DNA from: Frateuria_A sp035695185
GTDB taxonomy: Bacteria > Pseudomonadota > Gammaproteobacteria > Xanthomonadales > Rhodanobacteraceae
Length of the DNA stretch: 23,349 nt
NCBI RefSeq assembly: GCF_035695185.1
Contig: NZ_DASSES010000008.1
Location: 1 to 23,349, forward strand
Direction: 5' to 3'
The stretch's first letter is position 1, and each line of letters starts with the position of its first letter. The translations under genes were made by a program, and so were the position numbers. Positions 13,977-22,151 of this stretch are shown here, piece after piece. The notes under the pieces are model-generated. The model was not told the origin of the DNA, ran no database searches, and saw only the letters and a program-made list of their open reading frames with translations.

Positions 13977-14564
13977 ATGCACGACCTGCTCGCCTGCGCC
14001 GGCCTGCTGCTCGCCGCCGCGATCACGCCCGGACCGAACAACCTGGTGGTGCTTCGCGAGGCCGGGCGTGGCGGGCTGCGCGCGGCCGCCGGCCCGATCG
14101 GCGGGATCGTGCTCGGCGGGCTGGCCCTGCTCGCGGTGGTCTCCGCCGGCGCCGGCACGCTGTTGTCGAGGCACGCCACATTGCGCGCGGCGCTCGCGCT
14201 TCTCGGCGCGAGCTACATGGCGTGGTTGGGCCTGCGCCTGCTCGGCCGCCCCCGCCCCATGGCGTCGGGTTCGGACGCCATGCCGACCCGTGCACTCGGC
14301 CTGTTCGGTTTCCAGTTCCTCAACCCCAAGGGCTGGGCCATGGTCACGGCGATCGTCGCCGCGAGCCCCGCCGACGATCCGGCCGGCTACCTCCCGCTCG
14401 CCCTGCTGTTCACCGCCATTCCGCTGGCCTGCCTGCTGCTGTGGAGCCTTGCCGGCCAGCGACTCGCCGCGCAGCTGGCGCAGCCGCGCCCGCGGCGCCG
14501 CATCGATGCCGCGATGGGCATCCTCCTGCTCGCCAGCGCCGCCCTGCTGCTGGCCGATCTTTGA
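13977..14564 (+). CDS. LysE/RhtB family amino acid exporter
   Basis: This 195-residue inner-membrane protein has about six hydrophobic segments, normal for the family. The signature AAAITPGPNNLVVL (T17-N22) in the first segment and QFLNPKGWAMV (114-123) in the middle identify the LysE/RhtB translocators, which export amino acids or their derivatives using the proton-motive force. The substrate cannot be inferred. The gene is divergent from the LysR gene with a 96-base region containing the operator, so substrate-responsive control is likely, as for the classical LysG-LysE pair. The ATG at 13977 has only a weak GGGAA upstream. It is followed after 15 bases by the FMN reductase gene, forming an operon. 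Confidence 0.93.
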   Translation: MHDLLACAGLLLAAAITPGPNNLVVLREAGRGGLRAAAGPIGGIVLGGLALLAVVSAGAGTLLSRHATLRAALALLGASYMAWLGLRLLGRPRPMASGSDAMPTRALGLFGFQFLNPKGWAMVTAIVAASPADDPAGYLPLALLFTAIPLACLLLWSLAGQRLAAQLAQPRPRRRIDAAMGILLLASAALLLADL

Positions 14565-14579
14565 CCGACGGAGAAGACC

Positions 14580-15164
14580 ATGACCGACCGCCCCCTTCAC
14601 CTGCTGGCCCTCGCCGGCAGCCTGCGCCGCGCTTCCTGGAACCGCCGGCTGCTGCAGGCGGCCGCCACGCTCGCGCCGGCAGGCGTCACGCTAGAGGTCT
14701 ACGACGCACTGGCCGACGTACCGCTGTTCGACGAAGACCTGGAGTCCTCCTCGCCGGAGGGTCCGCCGGGCGTGCTCGCATTGCGCGACGCGATCGCCGC
14801 GGCCGATGGCCTGGTGATCGCCACGCCGGAGTACAACCACGCCCTGCCCGGCGTGCTCAAGAACGCGCTGGACTGGCTCTCGCGCGATGACCAAGCCCTG
14901 GCCGATCGCCCGGTGGCCGTGCTCGGCGCGAGCAGCGGCCCGTGGGGGACACGACTGGCGCAGGCCTCGCTGCGCCAGGTCCTGCACACCTGCGGCGCGC
15001 TGGTGATGCCCTCGCCCACGCTGTTCGTCGCCAATGCGGCGGAGCGCTTCGATGCGCAGGGCGCACTCGCCGATGCCGCGACGCGCGCGTCGCTGGAACG
15101 GTTCCTGGGCGCATTCGCCGGGTGGGTCCATCGCGTCGCACCGTCCTGCGCGGCTATCACGTAG
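14580..15164 (+). CDS. NADPH-dependent FMN reductase (ChrR/quinone reductase-like)
   Basis: This 194-residue cytosolic flavodoxin-fold protein shows the FMN phosphate loop GSLRRASWN (13-21) and the isoalloxazine-binding TPEYNHALPGVLKNALDWL (82-100), both diagnostic for the NADPH-dependent FMN reductase family. Relatives reduce FMN, quinones, azo dyes or chromate by two-electron transfer from NAD(P)H. GASSGPWGTRLAQ (116-128) is the third flavin-contact loop. The start is supported by GGAGAAG about 3-9 bases upstream. It is 15 bases downstream of the lysE-type gene, so the two should be co-transcribed under the LysR regulator. A chromate transporter gene lies about 2.2 kb away, but on the other strand, so a joint chromate role is only speculation. 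Confidence 0.92.
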   Translation: MTDRPLHLLALAGSLRRASWNRRLLQAAATLAPAGVTLEVYDALADVPLFDEDLESSSPEGPPGVLALRDAIAAADGLVIATPEYNHALPGVLKNALDWLSRDDQALADRPVAVLGASSGPWGTRLAQASLRQVLHTCGALVMPSPTLFVANAAERFDAQGALADAATRASLERFLGAFAGWVHRVAPSCAAIT

Positions 15165-15228
15165 TCCGGAGGCAACGTAGGGTGAACGGGTCGAGCCGAT
15201 GCGAACGTCCCGTGCACCACGCGGTTGC

Positions 15229-15234
15229 TAACCT
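15229..15234 (+). promoter_or_regulatory. Predicted -10 element of the acyltransferase gene
   Basis: TAACCT (in GCTAACCT) ends seven bases before the ATG at 15242, which would make the transcript leaderless. No -35 consensus is visible. Confidence 0.35.
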
Positions 15235-15241
15235 GCGGCGG

Positions 15242-16330
15242 ATGTATGGATTTTCCCGCGCCGCCGACACCCCTGCCCGCTACGCGCCGCCCGTCCGGCC
15301 GGCCCGCGACGCCTGGAAGGACAATGCCCGCCTGGCCCTGATCACGCTGGTTGTGTTCGGCCACTGTCTCGAGCCGCTGCGCGGGATCGCCGCGGTCGAT
15401 GCCCTGTACCGCTTCCTCTACCTGTTCCACATGCCGGCCTTCGCCTTCCTGTCCGGCGCCGTGGCGGGAACCGAGGTGGACCTGAAGCTGCTCAAGCGGA
15501 TCGCCTTCCGGTTGCTGCTGCCGTACCTGCTGTTCCAGGCCCTGTACGCGCTGGCCGCGCAGACGCCCGGCTGGCCGGACCCGGGTCCCAAGGGGATCAC
15601 CACCCCGTACTGGCTGCTCTGGTACCTGCCGAGCCTGGCTGCCTGGCGCCTGTTGTTGCCGGTGTTCATGCGGCTGCGCTATCCGCTGGTGTTCGCCTGC
15701 CTGCTTGCGCTGACGGCCGGCTGGGCGGACGACGTGGGCTACCGCATGTCGCTCTCGCGTACCGCCTCGTTCTTTCCCTTCTTCCTGATCGGGCATCTTT
15801 ATTGGCCGGCGTGGCGCGAGCGCCTGCGCGGACCGCTGGTGTGCGCGCTGGCGATCGCCATGCTGCTCGCGCTGGGCTGGGCGGCCGGCGCCGTGCCCGA
15901 CCCGCGCTGGCTCTACGGCAGCAACGGCTACACCGCCCTGGGTGTGGACGATGCGGCGGGCACGCTGTGGCGGCTGGTGCGGCTGGGGGCGGGGGTCGTC
16001 GGCAGCGCGGCGTTCCTCGCCCTGGTACCGCGTCGCGCATTCGCCGCCACGGCGGCGGGCGGACGCAGCCTGCAGGCGTACCTCGCGCACGGGTTCATCG
16101 TGAAGTTCGCGGTCGCCGCGGGACTGTTCGCCTGGCTGGAGGCGGGCCTGCCGCCGCTGGTGAACGCGCTGGTGCTGCTCCTGGCCGCGTGGGTGCTGGT
16201 GCGCCTGCTGGCAAGCGTACCGGCCGCGCGCCTGCTCAGTCCGCTGACCAGCCCGCAATGGCTGGAGCGGTACCTGTGGCGCGTACCCGCCAACCAGGAA
16301 ATCAGGCGACCGGCGAGGCCGCAGGCCTGA
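15242..16330 (+). CDS. Acyltransferase 3 family membrane protein
   Basis: This 362-residue inner-membrane protein carries the acyltransferase-3 signature. A first hydrophobic helix LALITLVVFGHCLEP includes the probable catalytic H41, and LFHMPAFAFLSGAVAG (61-76) matches the conserved FHMP.FFFLSG block. About nine or ten further helices follow, including FFPFFLIGHLYWPAW, and a late AYLAHGFIVKFAV. Such enzymes transfer acetyl or other acyl groups to sugars or lipids at the membrane; the acceptor is unknown, with YcfT-like proteins a near relative. Two starts compete: this ATG, just after a -10-like TAACCT, and a GTG at 15182 with GGAGG nine bases upstream, which adds 20 residues. The 3' end overlaps the convergent thioesterase gene by 29 bases. 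Confidence 0.88.
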   Translation: MYGFSRAADTPARYAPPVRPARDAWKDNARLALITLVVFGHCLEPLRGIAAVDALYRFLYLFHMPAFAFLSGAVAGTEVDLKLLKRIAFRLLLPYLLFQALYALAAQTPGWPDPGPKGITTPYWLLWYLPSLAAWRLLLPVFMRLRYPLVFACLLALTAGWADDVGYRMSLSRTASFFPFFLIGHLYWPAWRERLRGPLVCALAIAMLLALGWAAGAVPDPRWLYGSNGYTALGVDDAAGTLWRLVRLGAGVVGSAAFLALVPRRAFAATAAGGRSLQAYLAHGFIVKFAVAAGLFAWLEAGLPPLVNALVLLLAAWVLVRLLASVPAARLLSPLTSPQWLERYLWRVPANQEIRRPARPQA

Positions 16331-16799
16331 GCACCGCCACCTGCTGCTCCATCGTCTTGGACAGTTCCATCAGCCGCCGGGCGTAGTCCTGCAGGCGGCG
16401 GTCCTCCTCGGTTTGCGGTTCCCAGCGCGGTACCGGCGTGGGCTTGCCGTCGGGGCTGTCCAGCGCGACGAAGACCATCACGCAGCTGGTCGCCAGGCGC
16501 TGTTCGCCCTTGCGCAGGTCCTGCGCCAGCACGTCGACCGCCAGGTGCATGCTGCTGGTGCCGGTGTGGATCAGCCGCGCCCGCACCGTGACCAGGTCGC
16601 CGATCAGGATCGGCGCGATGAACTGGATGCCGCTGACCGACACGGTCACGCAGTACGCGCCGCTCCAGCCGACCGCGCAGGCGTAGCCGGCCTGGTCGAT
16701 CCATTTCATCGCCATGCCACCGTGCACCTTGCCGCCGAAGTTGACGTCGGTGGGCTGGGCGAGGAAGCGGAAGGTGACTTCGTTCTGCTGGCCGGGCAT
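16302..16799 (-). CDS. Acyl-CoA thioesterase, hotdog fold
   Basis: This 165-residue cytosolic protein has a single hotdog domain. The family motif VNFGGKVHGGMAMKWIDQAG (19-38) contains N20, the glycine-rich turn and the catalytic D35, matching the N-x-x-G-x-V-x-G-G-x-x-M-x-x-I-D pattern of YciA/BFIT-type thioesterases. The strands GIQFIAPILIGDLVTVRARL and MVFVALDSPDGKP also fit. It should hydrolyse acyl-CoA to free acid and CoA. The last part (residues about 130-165, ERRLQDYARRLMELSKTMEQ-like helix) is a family-typical helical tail. The ATG at 16799 has AGGA five bases upstream. It follows the GNAT gene by 32 bases on the same strand and overlaps the acyltransferase gene tail-to-tail. Confidence 0.92.
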   Translation of the reverse strand: MPGQQNEVTFRFLAQPTDVNFGGKVHGGMAMKWIDQAGYACAVGWSGAYCVTVSVSGIQFIAPILIGDLVTVRARLIHTGTSSMHLAVDVLAQDLRKGEQRLATSCVMVFVALDSPDGKPTPVPRWEPQTEEDRRLQDYARRLMELSKTMEQQVAVLRPAASPVA

Positions 16800-16831
16800 G
16801 GCGGTCCTGTGGTGTCGGTGGCAGCGGCCGA

Positions 16832-17326
16832 TTATGCCCGCACGCGCGGGCCGTCGAGTTCCAGCGCCATCGGCGTGGTCCGCACGCCGGCCGGCGAGAA
16901 GCCCTCCGGCCCGGTCGCGGTAAAGCCCAGATGCTCGTACACCGGCACCGCCACGCGGGTGGCGTTGAGGGTGAACCGACGCGTGCCGGCGCGGCGCACC
17001 GCATCGGCCATCGCCCGCCGCCACAGCCGGGAGGCGATGCCGCGGCCCTGGTAGCGCGTGCCGACGAAGAACTGCACCAGGTGGCGGTCGTCGCGCATGC
17101 CGGCGATGCCGACGAGCACGTCACCCAGCCAGGCCAGGTGGAAGCGCTGGCCCTCCCGCATGTGCTCGCGCTGGACCCGCGTGCCCAGCCGCGCCAGCAG
17201 CGCCTGGCCAGCCTCACGGGACTGATCGGGCAGGATCCAGCGGCGCGCCACGCGCCGCGCCAGCACGCTGATGGCGCGCGCGTCGTCGGGACGCGCCAGG
17301 CGCAAGTGCAGGCTTGGATCAGGCAT
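16832..17326 (-). CDS. GNAT family N-acetyltransferase
   Basis: This 164-residue cytosolic protein is a full-length GNAT domain. It begins LHLRLARPDDARAISVLARR, the typical first strand and helix, then has HLVQFFVGTRYQGRGIASRLW, where RYQGRGIA (91-98) is the acetyl-CoA-binding motif A. The ending VAVPVYEHLGFTATGPEG matches motif B (YexxGF-like). The acceptor is unknown. The start at 17326 is chosen over a second ATG five codons upstream because GGAGG (17332-17336, minus) lies five bases before it. It lies 62 bases downstream of chrA and 32 bases upstream of the thioesterase gene, all on the minus strand, so the three may form one transcription unit. Confidence 0.92.
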   Translation of the reverse strand: MPDPSLHLRLARPDDARAISVLARRVARRWILPDQSREAGQALLARLGTRVQREHMREGQRFHLAWLGDVLVGIAGMRDDRHLVQFFVGTRYQGRGIASRLWRRAMADAVRRAGTRRFTLNATRVAVPVYEHLGFTATGPEGFSPAGVRTTPMALELDGPRVRA

Positions 17327-17388
17327 GCGAGCCTCCGCCATCCGATGGGGCAGTGTGCGCGGCCGCTCGACCGGACGCCATGTTCCGC

Positions 17389-18780
17389 CTAGAGCGCCCC
17401 GGCGAGCCACCACCAGGCCAGCGCGATGGCGCCGCTTCCCAGCAGCACCCGGCCCATGCCGAGCTTGAAGCGGAGCATGGCCACCATCGCGACGGCCGCG
17501 ATCAGGGCCGGCAGCCATTGCAGCGTGGCCCAGGCCGGGCTTTCCAGCCGCAGCCAGCCATAGTGGCGCTCGTCCACGCGGGCGAACACGGTATGCAGGG
17601 TGAACCACACCGAAAGGTTGAGCACCACCCCCACCACGGCAGCGGTCACCCCCGACAACGCCGCATGCAGTGCGCGGTTGCTGCGCAGCGCCTCGACGTA
17701 GGGCGCGCCCAGGAAGATCCACAGGAAGCACGGCGCAAAGGTCACCCAGATGGTCAGCACCGATCCGGCCACGCCGGCCAGTAGCGGTGATAGGCCGGTC
17801 TGATGCTGGTAGGCACCGAGGAAGGCGACGAACTGGACCACCATGATCAGCGGTCCGGGCGTGGTTTCGGCCAGCGCCAGGCCGTCGAGCATCTGCCCGG
17901 GACTGATCCAGTGGAAGCCGGTCACGGCCCGCTGGGCGATGTAGGCCAGCACCGCGTAGGCGCCGCCAAAGGTGACTACCGCGGTCTGGCTGAAGAACAG
18001 CCCCTCGCCCGCCAGCACGCTGTGCCGGCCGAACGCGGCGATCACCGCCAGCACCGGGATCCACCAGATCGCCAGCCAGGCCAGTGCCACCCGCCATGCG
18101 CGTGCGCCCGAAGGCCGCGTGTGTGTCAGCCGCCCCTGCCCGAGCAGGCGGTCGATGAGGAAGTCGGACGATGCATCCGCCGCGGACGAGGCCGGCGCCG
18201 GGAAGCTGCGCGGTGCCCACCAGCGCCCCAGCAGCCCGCACAGGCCTGCGCCCAGCACGATCAACGGAAACGCGACGCCGAAGAAATAGATCGCCACGAA
18301 GGCCAGCCCGGCGATCGCCACCATCATGCGGTTCTTCAGCGCCTTGCGGCCGATCCGGATGACCGCCTCGACCACCACCGCCAGCACGGCCGCCTTCAGC
18401 CCGACGAACACCGCCAGGACCAGCGGGACCTGCCCGTACAGCGCGTAGACGACGCTCAGCGCCAGGATCGTGACGAAGCCCGGCAGCACGAACAGCACCC
18501 CGGCCACCAGCCCGCCGGCGGTCCGGTGCAGCAGCCAGGCGATGTAGATCGCCAGCTGGGTCGCCTCTGGCCCCGGCAGCAACATGCAGTAGTTGAGTGC
18601 ATGCAGGAAGCGCGCATCGCTGATCCATCGCCGCGTGTCCACCAGCTCGCGATGCATCAGCGCGATCTGCCCGGCCGGGCCGCCGAAGCTGAGCAGGCCG
18701 ATCCTGGCCCACACGCGGGTGGCTTCGCGCAGCGAGACCGGCATCGGGCTGTCTGCTTCGGTGGGAGCCGGTCGTTTCAT
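17389..18780 (-). CDS. chrA: Chromate transporter ChrA, long-chain two-domain form
   Basis: This 463-residue inner-membrane protein has the two homologous CHR domains of long-chain ChrA. The N-half shows LLSFGGPAGQIALMHRELVD and NYCMLLPGPEATQLAIYIAWL; the C-half repeats the pattern with AVVTFGGAYAVLAYIAQRAV and LALAETTPGPLIMVVQFVAF. About ten or more hydrophobic segments are visible. The family exports chromate using the proton-motive force, giving chromate tolerance; some members may carry sulfate-like anions. The chosen ATG at 18780 has no Shine-Dalgarno sequence. An upstream ATG at 18846, 30 bases after a TATAAC -10 candidate, would add 22 residues, and an ATG at 18744 would trim 12; conservation begins near SLREATRVWARIG. 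No chrB regulator is nearby. Confidence 0.93.
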   Translation of the reverse strand: MKRPAPTEADSPMPVSLREATRVWARIGLLSFGGPAGQIALMHRELVDTRRWISDARFLHALNYCMLLPGPEATQLAIYIAWLLHRTAGGLVAGVLFVLPGFVTILALSVVYALYGQVPLVLAVFVGLKAAVLAVVVEAVIRIGRKALKNRMMVAIAGLAFVAIYFFGVAFPLIVLGAGLCGLLGRWWAPRSFPAPASSAADASSDFLIDRLLGQGRLTHTRPSGARAWRVALAWLAIWWIPVLAVIAAFGRHSVLAGEGLFFSQTAVVTFGGAYAVLAYIAQRAVTGFHWISPGQMLDGLALAETTPGPLIMVVQFVAFLGAYQHQTGLSPLLAGVAGSVLTIWVTFAPCFLWIFLGAPYVEALRSNRALHAALSGVTAAVVGVVLNLSVWFTLHTVFARVDERHYGWLRLESPAWATLQWLPALIAAVAMVAMLRFKLGMGRVLLGSGAIALAWWWLAGAL

Positions 18781-18876
18781 CGGCGCAGGTCCGGCGGGGG
18801 GAGCGATCGGGTCCGCGAGGCTGCACCGGTCCGCTGGCCTACGCATGCAGGTCCGCGGTGGGTGCACGACGGCGGT

Positions 18877-18882
18877 GTTATA
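18877..18882 (-). promoter_or_regulatory. Predicted -10 element of chrA
   Basis: TATAAC on the minus strand (5 of 6), 96 bases before the annotated chrA ATG and 30 bases before the alternative ATG at 18846. It faces away from the propeller gene's -10 candidate at 18895-18900. Confidence 0.4.
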
Positions 18883-18894
18883 AGCGCGGCATCT

Positions 18895-18900
18895 TACGCT
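18895..18900 (+). promoter_or_regulatory. Predicted -10 element of the beta-propeller gene
   Basis: TACGCT ends 26 bases before the ATG at 18927 and fits the TAnnCT series. A TATAAG at 18879-18884 is an alternative. GGAGGAGG at 18913-18920 is a strong ribosome binding site for the chosen start. Confidence 0.35.
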
Positions 18901-18926
18901 GCGCGCAGCCCCGGAGGAGGTTGGCC

Positions 18927-19940
18927 ATGCTGCCCGGAGCCCTTCGTTGCCGGCCGGTCCTGACGGGCCTGGCGCTCGCCCTGCTGGCCGCCGCCTCGAC
19001 CGCCTGTGGCCAGGCAAAGCCGACCTTGCCGCTCATCACCGTTGCCGACGCGCCGCTGACCGGTCGCGCCACGCGCTGGGATTACGCCAGCCTGGATCCG
19101 GCGCGGCATCGCCTGTTCCTGGCCCACCTTGGCGATGGCGTGGTCAGCGTGTTCGATACGCGCCGCCAGCGGGTGGTCGCCGACATTCCCGGCGTGAGCC
19201 AGGTGCACGGCGTGCTGGTGGTTCCCATGCTGGACCGCGTCTATGCCTCGGCCACCGGCACGAACGAGTTGGTGGCGATCGATGCCAGCCGCCTGAAGAT
19301 CCTCGCCCGGGTGCCCACGGGCGACTATCCGGATGGAATGGCCTATGCGCCCAGGGCCCACAAGCTGTACGTGTCCGACGAGCACGGCGGCAGCGAAACG
19401 GTGATCGACGTGCGGAGCAACCGGCGCGTGGCCACGATCCCGCTCGGCGGCGAGGTGGGCAACACGCAGTACGACGAAGCATCTGGTCACATCTTCGCCA
19501 ACGTGCAGACGCGCGCCGTGCTGGCCGAGATCGATCCGGCCACCGACAAGGTGGTCGCGCGCATCGCGCTGCCGGGCGCCAAAGGCAACCATGGCCTGTC
19601 CATCGACGTTCCGGCGCGGCTCGCCTTCATTGCCTGCGAGGACAACGCCACGCTGCTGGTGCTCGACTTGCGCAGTCGCCGCGTGACCGCCTCTTTCGAC
19701 GTGGGCGAGGAGCCCGATGTGCTCGCCTTCGACCCGGCGCGGGGCTGGCTGTACGTGGCCAGCGAATCGGGCGAGGTCGCGCTGTTCGAGGTCAAGGGTC
19801 GCCAGGTGCGCGCGCTCGGCCGCGGGATGCTCGGCCCGAATGCGCACGTGGTGGCGGTCGACCCCGCCACGCACCTCGCCTATTTCCCGTTGAAGGACTG
19901 GAAGGGCAAGCCGGTGCTGCGGATCACCAGACCCCGGTGA
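18927..19940 (+). CDS. Exported YVTN-type beta-propeller protein, possible lipoprotein
   Basis: This 337-residue protein starts with a signal peptide (RCRPVLTGLALALLAAASTAC). The end ASTAC-GQ gives a possible lipidated C27, but serine at -3 is unusual, so ordinary signal peptidase I cleavage is also possible. The rest is a series of about seven short repeats of the YVTN/NHL type: VSVFDTRRQRVVADIPGV, ELVAIDASRLKILARVPTG, KLYVSDEHGGSETVIDVRS, LAEIDPATDKVVARIALPG, TLLVLDLRSRRVTASFDVG. This folds as a beta-propeller in the periplasm or outside. No enzyme active site is seen, and the function is unknown. GGAGGAGG six bases before the ATG fixes the start. It is divergent from chrA and convergent with rlmKL, 15 bases apart. 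Confidence 0.9.
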   Translation: MLPGALRCRPVLTGLALALLAAASTACGQAKPTLPLITVADAPLTGRATRWDYASLDPARHRLFLAHLGDGVVSVFDTRRQRVVADIPGVSQVHGVLVVPMLDRVYASATGTNELVAIDASRLKILARVPTGDYPDGMAYAPRAHKLYVSDEHGGSETVIDVRSNRRVATIPLGGEVGNTQYDEASGHIFANVQTRAVLAEIDPATDKVVARIALPGAKGNHGLSIDVPARLAFIACEDNATLLVLDLRSRRVTASFDVGEEPDVLAFDPARGWLYVASESGEVALFEVKGRQVRALGRGMLGPNAHVVAVDPATHLAYFPLKDWKGKPVLRITRPR

Positions 19941-19955
19941 CCCGCTCGCGACGGG

Positions 19956-22151
19956 CTAGCGGCGTCCCCTGCGACGCAGGTGCTGGACGCTTTCTTCCCA
20001 TGGCGAGGCCTGCGCGTGCAGGCGCAGCAGCCAGCAACCGTGGATGTCGGCGCGGCGGGCGAAGTCGAACGGGATGCTGGCGGCGCTCCAGTCCTCGATG
20101 CTGAAGCGCTCCTCCAGCGCCGCGACGTCGAGCTTGAAACGGCGGAAATTGTTGGAGAACACCACCACGCCGTCGCTGGCCAGGCGATCGGCGCAGGCCA
20201 GCAGCAGCGCCGCATGGTCGCGCTGCACGTCGAAGTCTTCGGCGCGCTTGGAGTTGGAGAAGGTCGGCGGATCGACGTAGATCAGCCCGTAATGGCCGCG
20301 GTCCTGGCGCAGGAACGTGGCGGCGTCGGCCTGCACCAGCCGGTGCGCCGCGCCGGTGAAGCCATTGAGCGCCAGGTTGCGCGAAGCCCATTCCAGGTAG
20401 GTGCCGGAAAGATCCACGCTGGTCGTATCGCGCGCGCCGCCGGCGGCGGCGTACACGCTGGCGGTGGCGGTGTAGGCGAACAGATTGAGGAAGCGCTTGT
20501 CGCGTGCCAACTCCCGCAACTTCGCGCGGACCAGCCGGTGGTCGAGGAACAGGCCGGTGTCGAGATAGTCGGTGAGGTTGACCAGGAAACCGAGGCCGCC
20601 TTCCTCCACTTCGTGGAACTCGCCGCGCTGGTCGAAGCGGCCGTACTTGGCGCCGCCCTTGCCACGCTCACGGGTCTTCAGTGCAATGCGCTCGCGCGGC
20701 ACGCCGAACACTTCGCCGGCCACGCGCACGATCTCGCGCAGGCGCGTGCGCGCCACCTCGACCGGCACCTCGGCGGGTGCGCGGTATTCCTGTACGTGCA
20801 ACCAGGGTTCGGCATCCGCGCGACCGTAGACGTCGACGGCCGCCGCGTACTCGGGCAGGTCCTGGTCGTAGGCGCGCCAGCAATGGATCCCTTCGCGCGC
20901 CAGACGCTTGCGCTGGTGGCGCACGGTCTTTTCCAGCCGGTTCTTCAGCATCTGCGCGCCGGGCGAGAGCGGTTTGCGCTCGCGCGGGGCGGTTTCCTTC
21001 GGCGACAGCTCGAAGGTCAGCAGCACGGTTTCCAGCGCGCCGTTGTAGAGCACGTAGCGCTTGTCCGCGTGCAGCCCCAGCGCGCGGCCGAGCTCGGCGT
21101 CGCCCGCCAGCACCGCGCCGCGCCAGCCGGTGAAGCGCGCGCGCAGCGCATCGCCCAGCGCACGGTAGAGCTGCGGCATTTCGGCGCGGTCGCCGAGGCG
21201 CTCGCCATACGGTGGATTGGTGATGACCAGCCCGGTGGCCTGGCCGAGCGGCGGCGCGGCATGCGCGACGTCGTGCTTTTCCAGCGTGAGGAAGCCGGCC
21301 ACGCCCGCTTCCTGTGCGTTGCGCTTGGCGGTCTGCACCATGCGCGGATCGGCGTCGGAACCGAAGAACACCGGGCGCAGGTTGCGCAGGCCGGCCTCGG
21401 CGCGCCCGCGCGCATCCTCCAGCAGGCCGCGCCACAGCGCGATGTCGTGCTGTTGCCAGCCCAGGAAGCCAAAGTAGTCGCGGCGCAGGCCAGGCGCCAC
21501 GTCGGCGGCCATCAGTGCGCCTTCGATCAACAGCGTGCCAGAGCCGCACATGGGATCGAGCAACGCGCCGCCATCGGCGTAGACCTGCGGCCAGTGCGCA
21601 CGCAGCAGCATCGCGGCGGCGAGGTTTTCCTTCAGCGGCGCCTCGCCCTGTTGCTCGCGCCAGCCGCGACGATGCAGCGGCGTGCCGGCGAGGTCGAGCG
21701 AGAGCGTGGCGCGGTCGCGCTTCAGGCGCAGGTTCAGGCGGACGTCCGGTTCCTCGGTGTCCACGCCCGGGCGCGAACCTTCGCGCTGGCGGAACTGGTC
21801 CACCACCGCGTCCTTCGCGCGCTGGGCGATGAACTGGCTGTGCGTGAGCTTGCTCAGCGCGGTGTGCGCATCGACCGCCAGCGTGCCGTGCGGCGCCAGG
21901 TGCGCGGACCAGTCGATCGACTGCACGCCGGCATAGAGTGCCTCGTCGTCCGGCGCCTCGAACTCCGCCAGCGGGAGCAGGATGCGACTGGCCAGGCGCG
22001 ACCACAGGCAGGCACGGTAAGCGGTTTCCAGCGTGCCGGTGAAGCGCACGCCGGCGAGCGACTCGTGCGCCTCGGGGGCGCCGAGCGCGAGCAGCTCGTC
22101 GCGCAGCAGGTATTCCAGGCCCTTGGGGCAGGTGGCGAAGTAGTTGCTCAT
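19956..22151 (-). CDS. rlmKL: Fused 23S rRNA methyltransferase RlmK/RlmL
   Basis: This 731-residue cytosolic protein (E. coli RlmL 702) has three parts. A THUMP domain lies at about 45-160. The first methyltransferase has LLDPMCGSGTLLIEGALMAA (198-216) and the catalytic NPPYGERLG (312-320), which methylates N2 of G2445. The second has FLNLFAYTATASVYAAAGGA (554-573) and VDPPTFSNSK (626-635), which methylates N7 of G2069. Both modify helix 74 region nucleotides of 23S rRNA during 50S assembly. The two-domain fusion is typical of Gammaproteobacteria. The ATG overlaps the stop of the upstream hydrolase gene (ATGA), so translation is probably coupled. Confidence 0.97.
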   Translation of the reverse strand: MSNYFATCPKGLEYLLRDELLALGAPEAHESLAGVRFTGTLETAYRACLWSRLASRILLPLAEFEAPDDEALYAGVQSIDWSAHLAPHGTLAVDAHTALSKLTHSQFIAQRAKDAVVDQFRQREGSRPGVDTEEPDVRLNLRLKRDRATLSLDLAGTPLHRRGWREQQGEAPLKENLAAAMLLRAHWPQVYADGGALLDPMCGSGTLLIEGALMAADVAPGLRRDYFGFLGWQQHDIALWRGLLEDARGRAEAGLRNLRPVFFGSDADPRMVQTAKRNAQEAGVAGFLTLEKHDVAHAAPPLGQATGLVITNPPYGERLGDRAEMPQLYRALGDALRARFTGWRGAVLAGDAELGRALGLHADKRYVLYNGALETVLLTFELSPKETAPRERKPLSPGAQMLKNRLEKTVRHQRKRLAREGIHCWRAYDQDLPEYAAAVDVYGRADAEPWLHVQEYRAPAEVPVEVARTRLREIVRVAGEVFGVPRERIALKTRERGKGGAKYGRFDQRGEFHEVEEGGLGFLVNLTDYLDTGLFLDHRLVRAKLRELARDKRFLNLFAYTATASVYAAAGGARDTTSVDLSGTYLEWASRNLALNGFTGAAHRLVQADAATFLRQDRGHYGLIYVDPPTFSNSKRAEDFDVQRDHAALLLACADRLASDGVVVFSNNFRRFKLDVAALEERFSIEDWSAASIPFDFARRADIHGCWLLRLHAQASPWEESVQHLRRRGRR

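Noticed and set aside
16832..18826. Apparent fusion of the ChrA region with the GNAT domain in one long frame
   Set aside because: The upstream part is an out-of-frame shadow of chrA with no ChrA motifs. The GNAT gene has its own ATG and GGAGG at 17326, so this is not a fusion.
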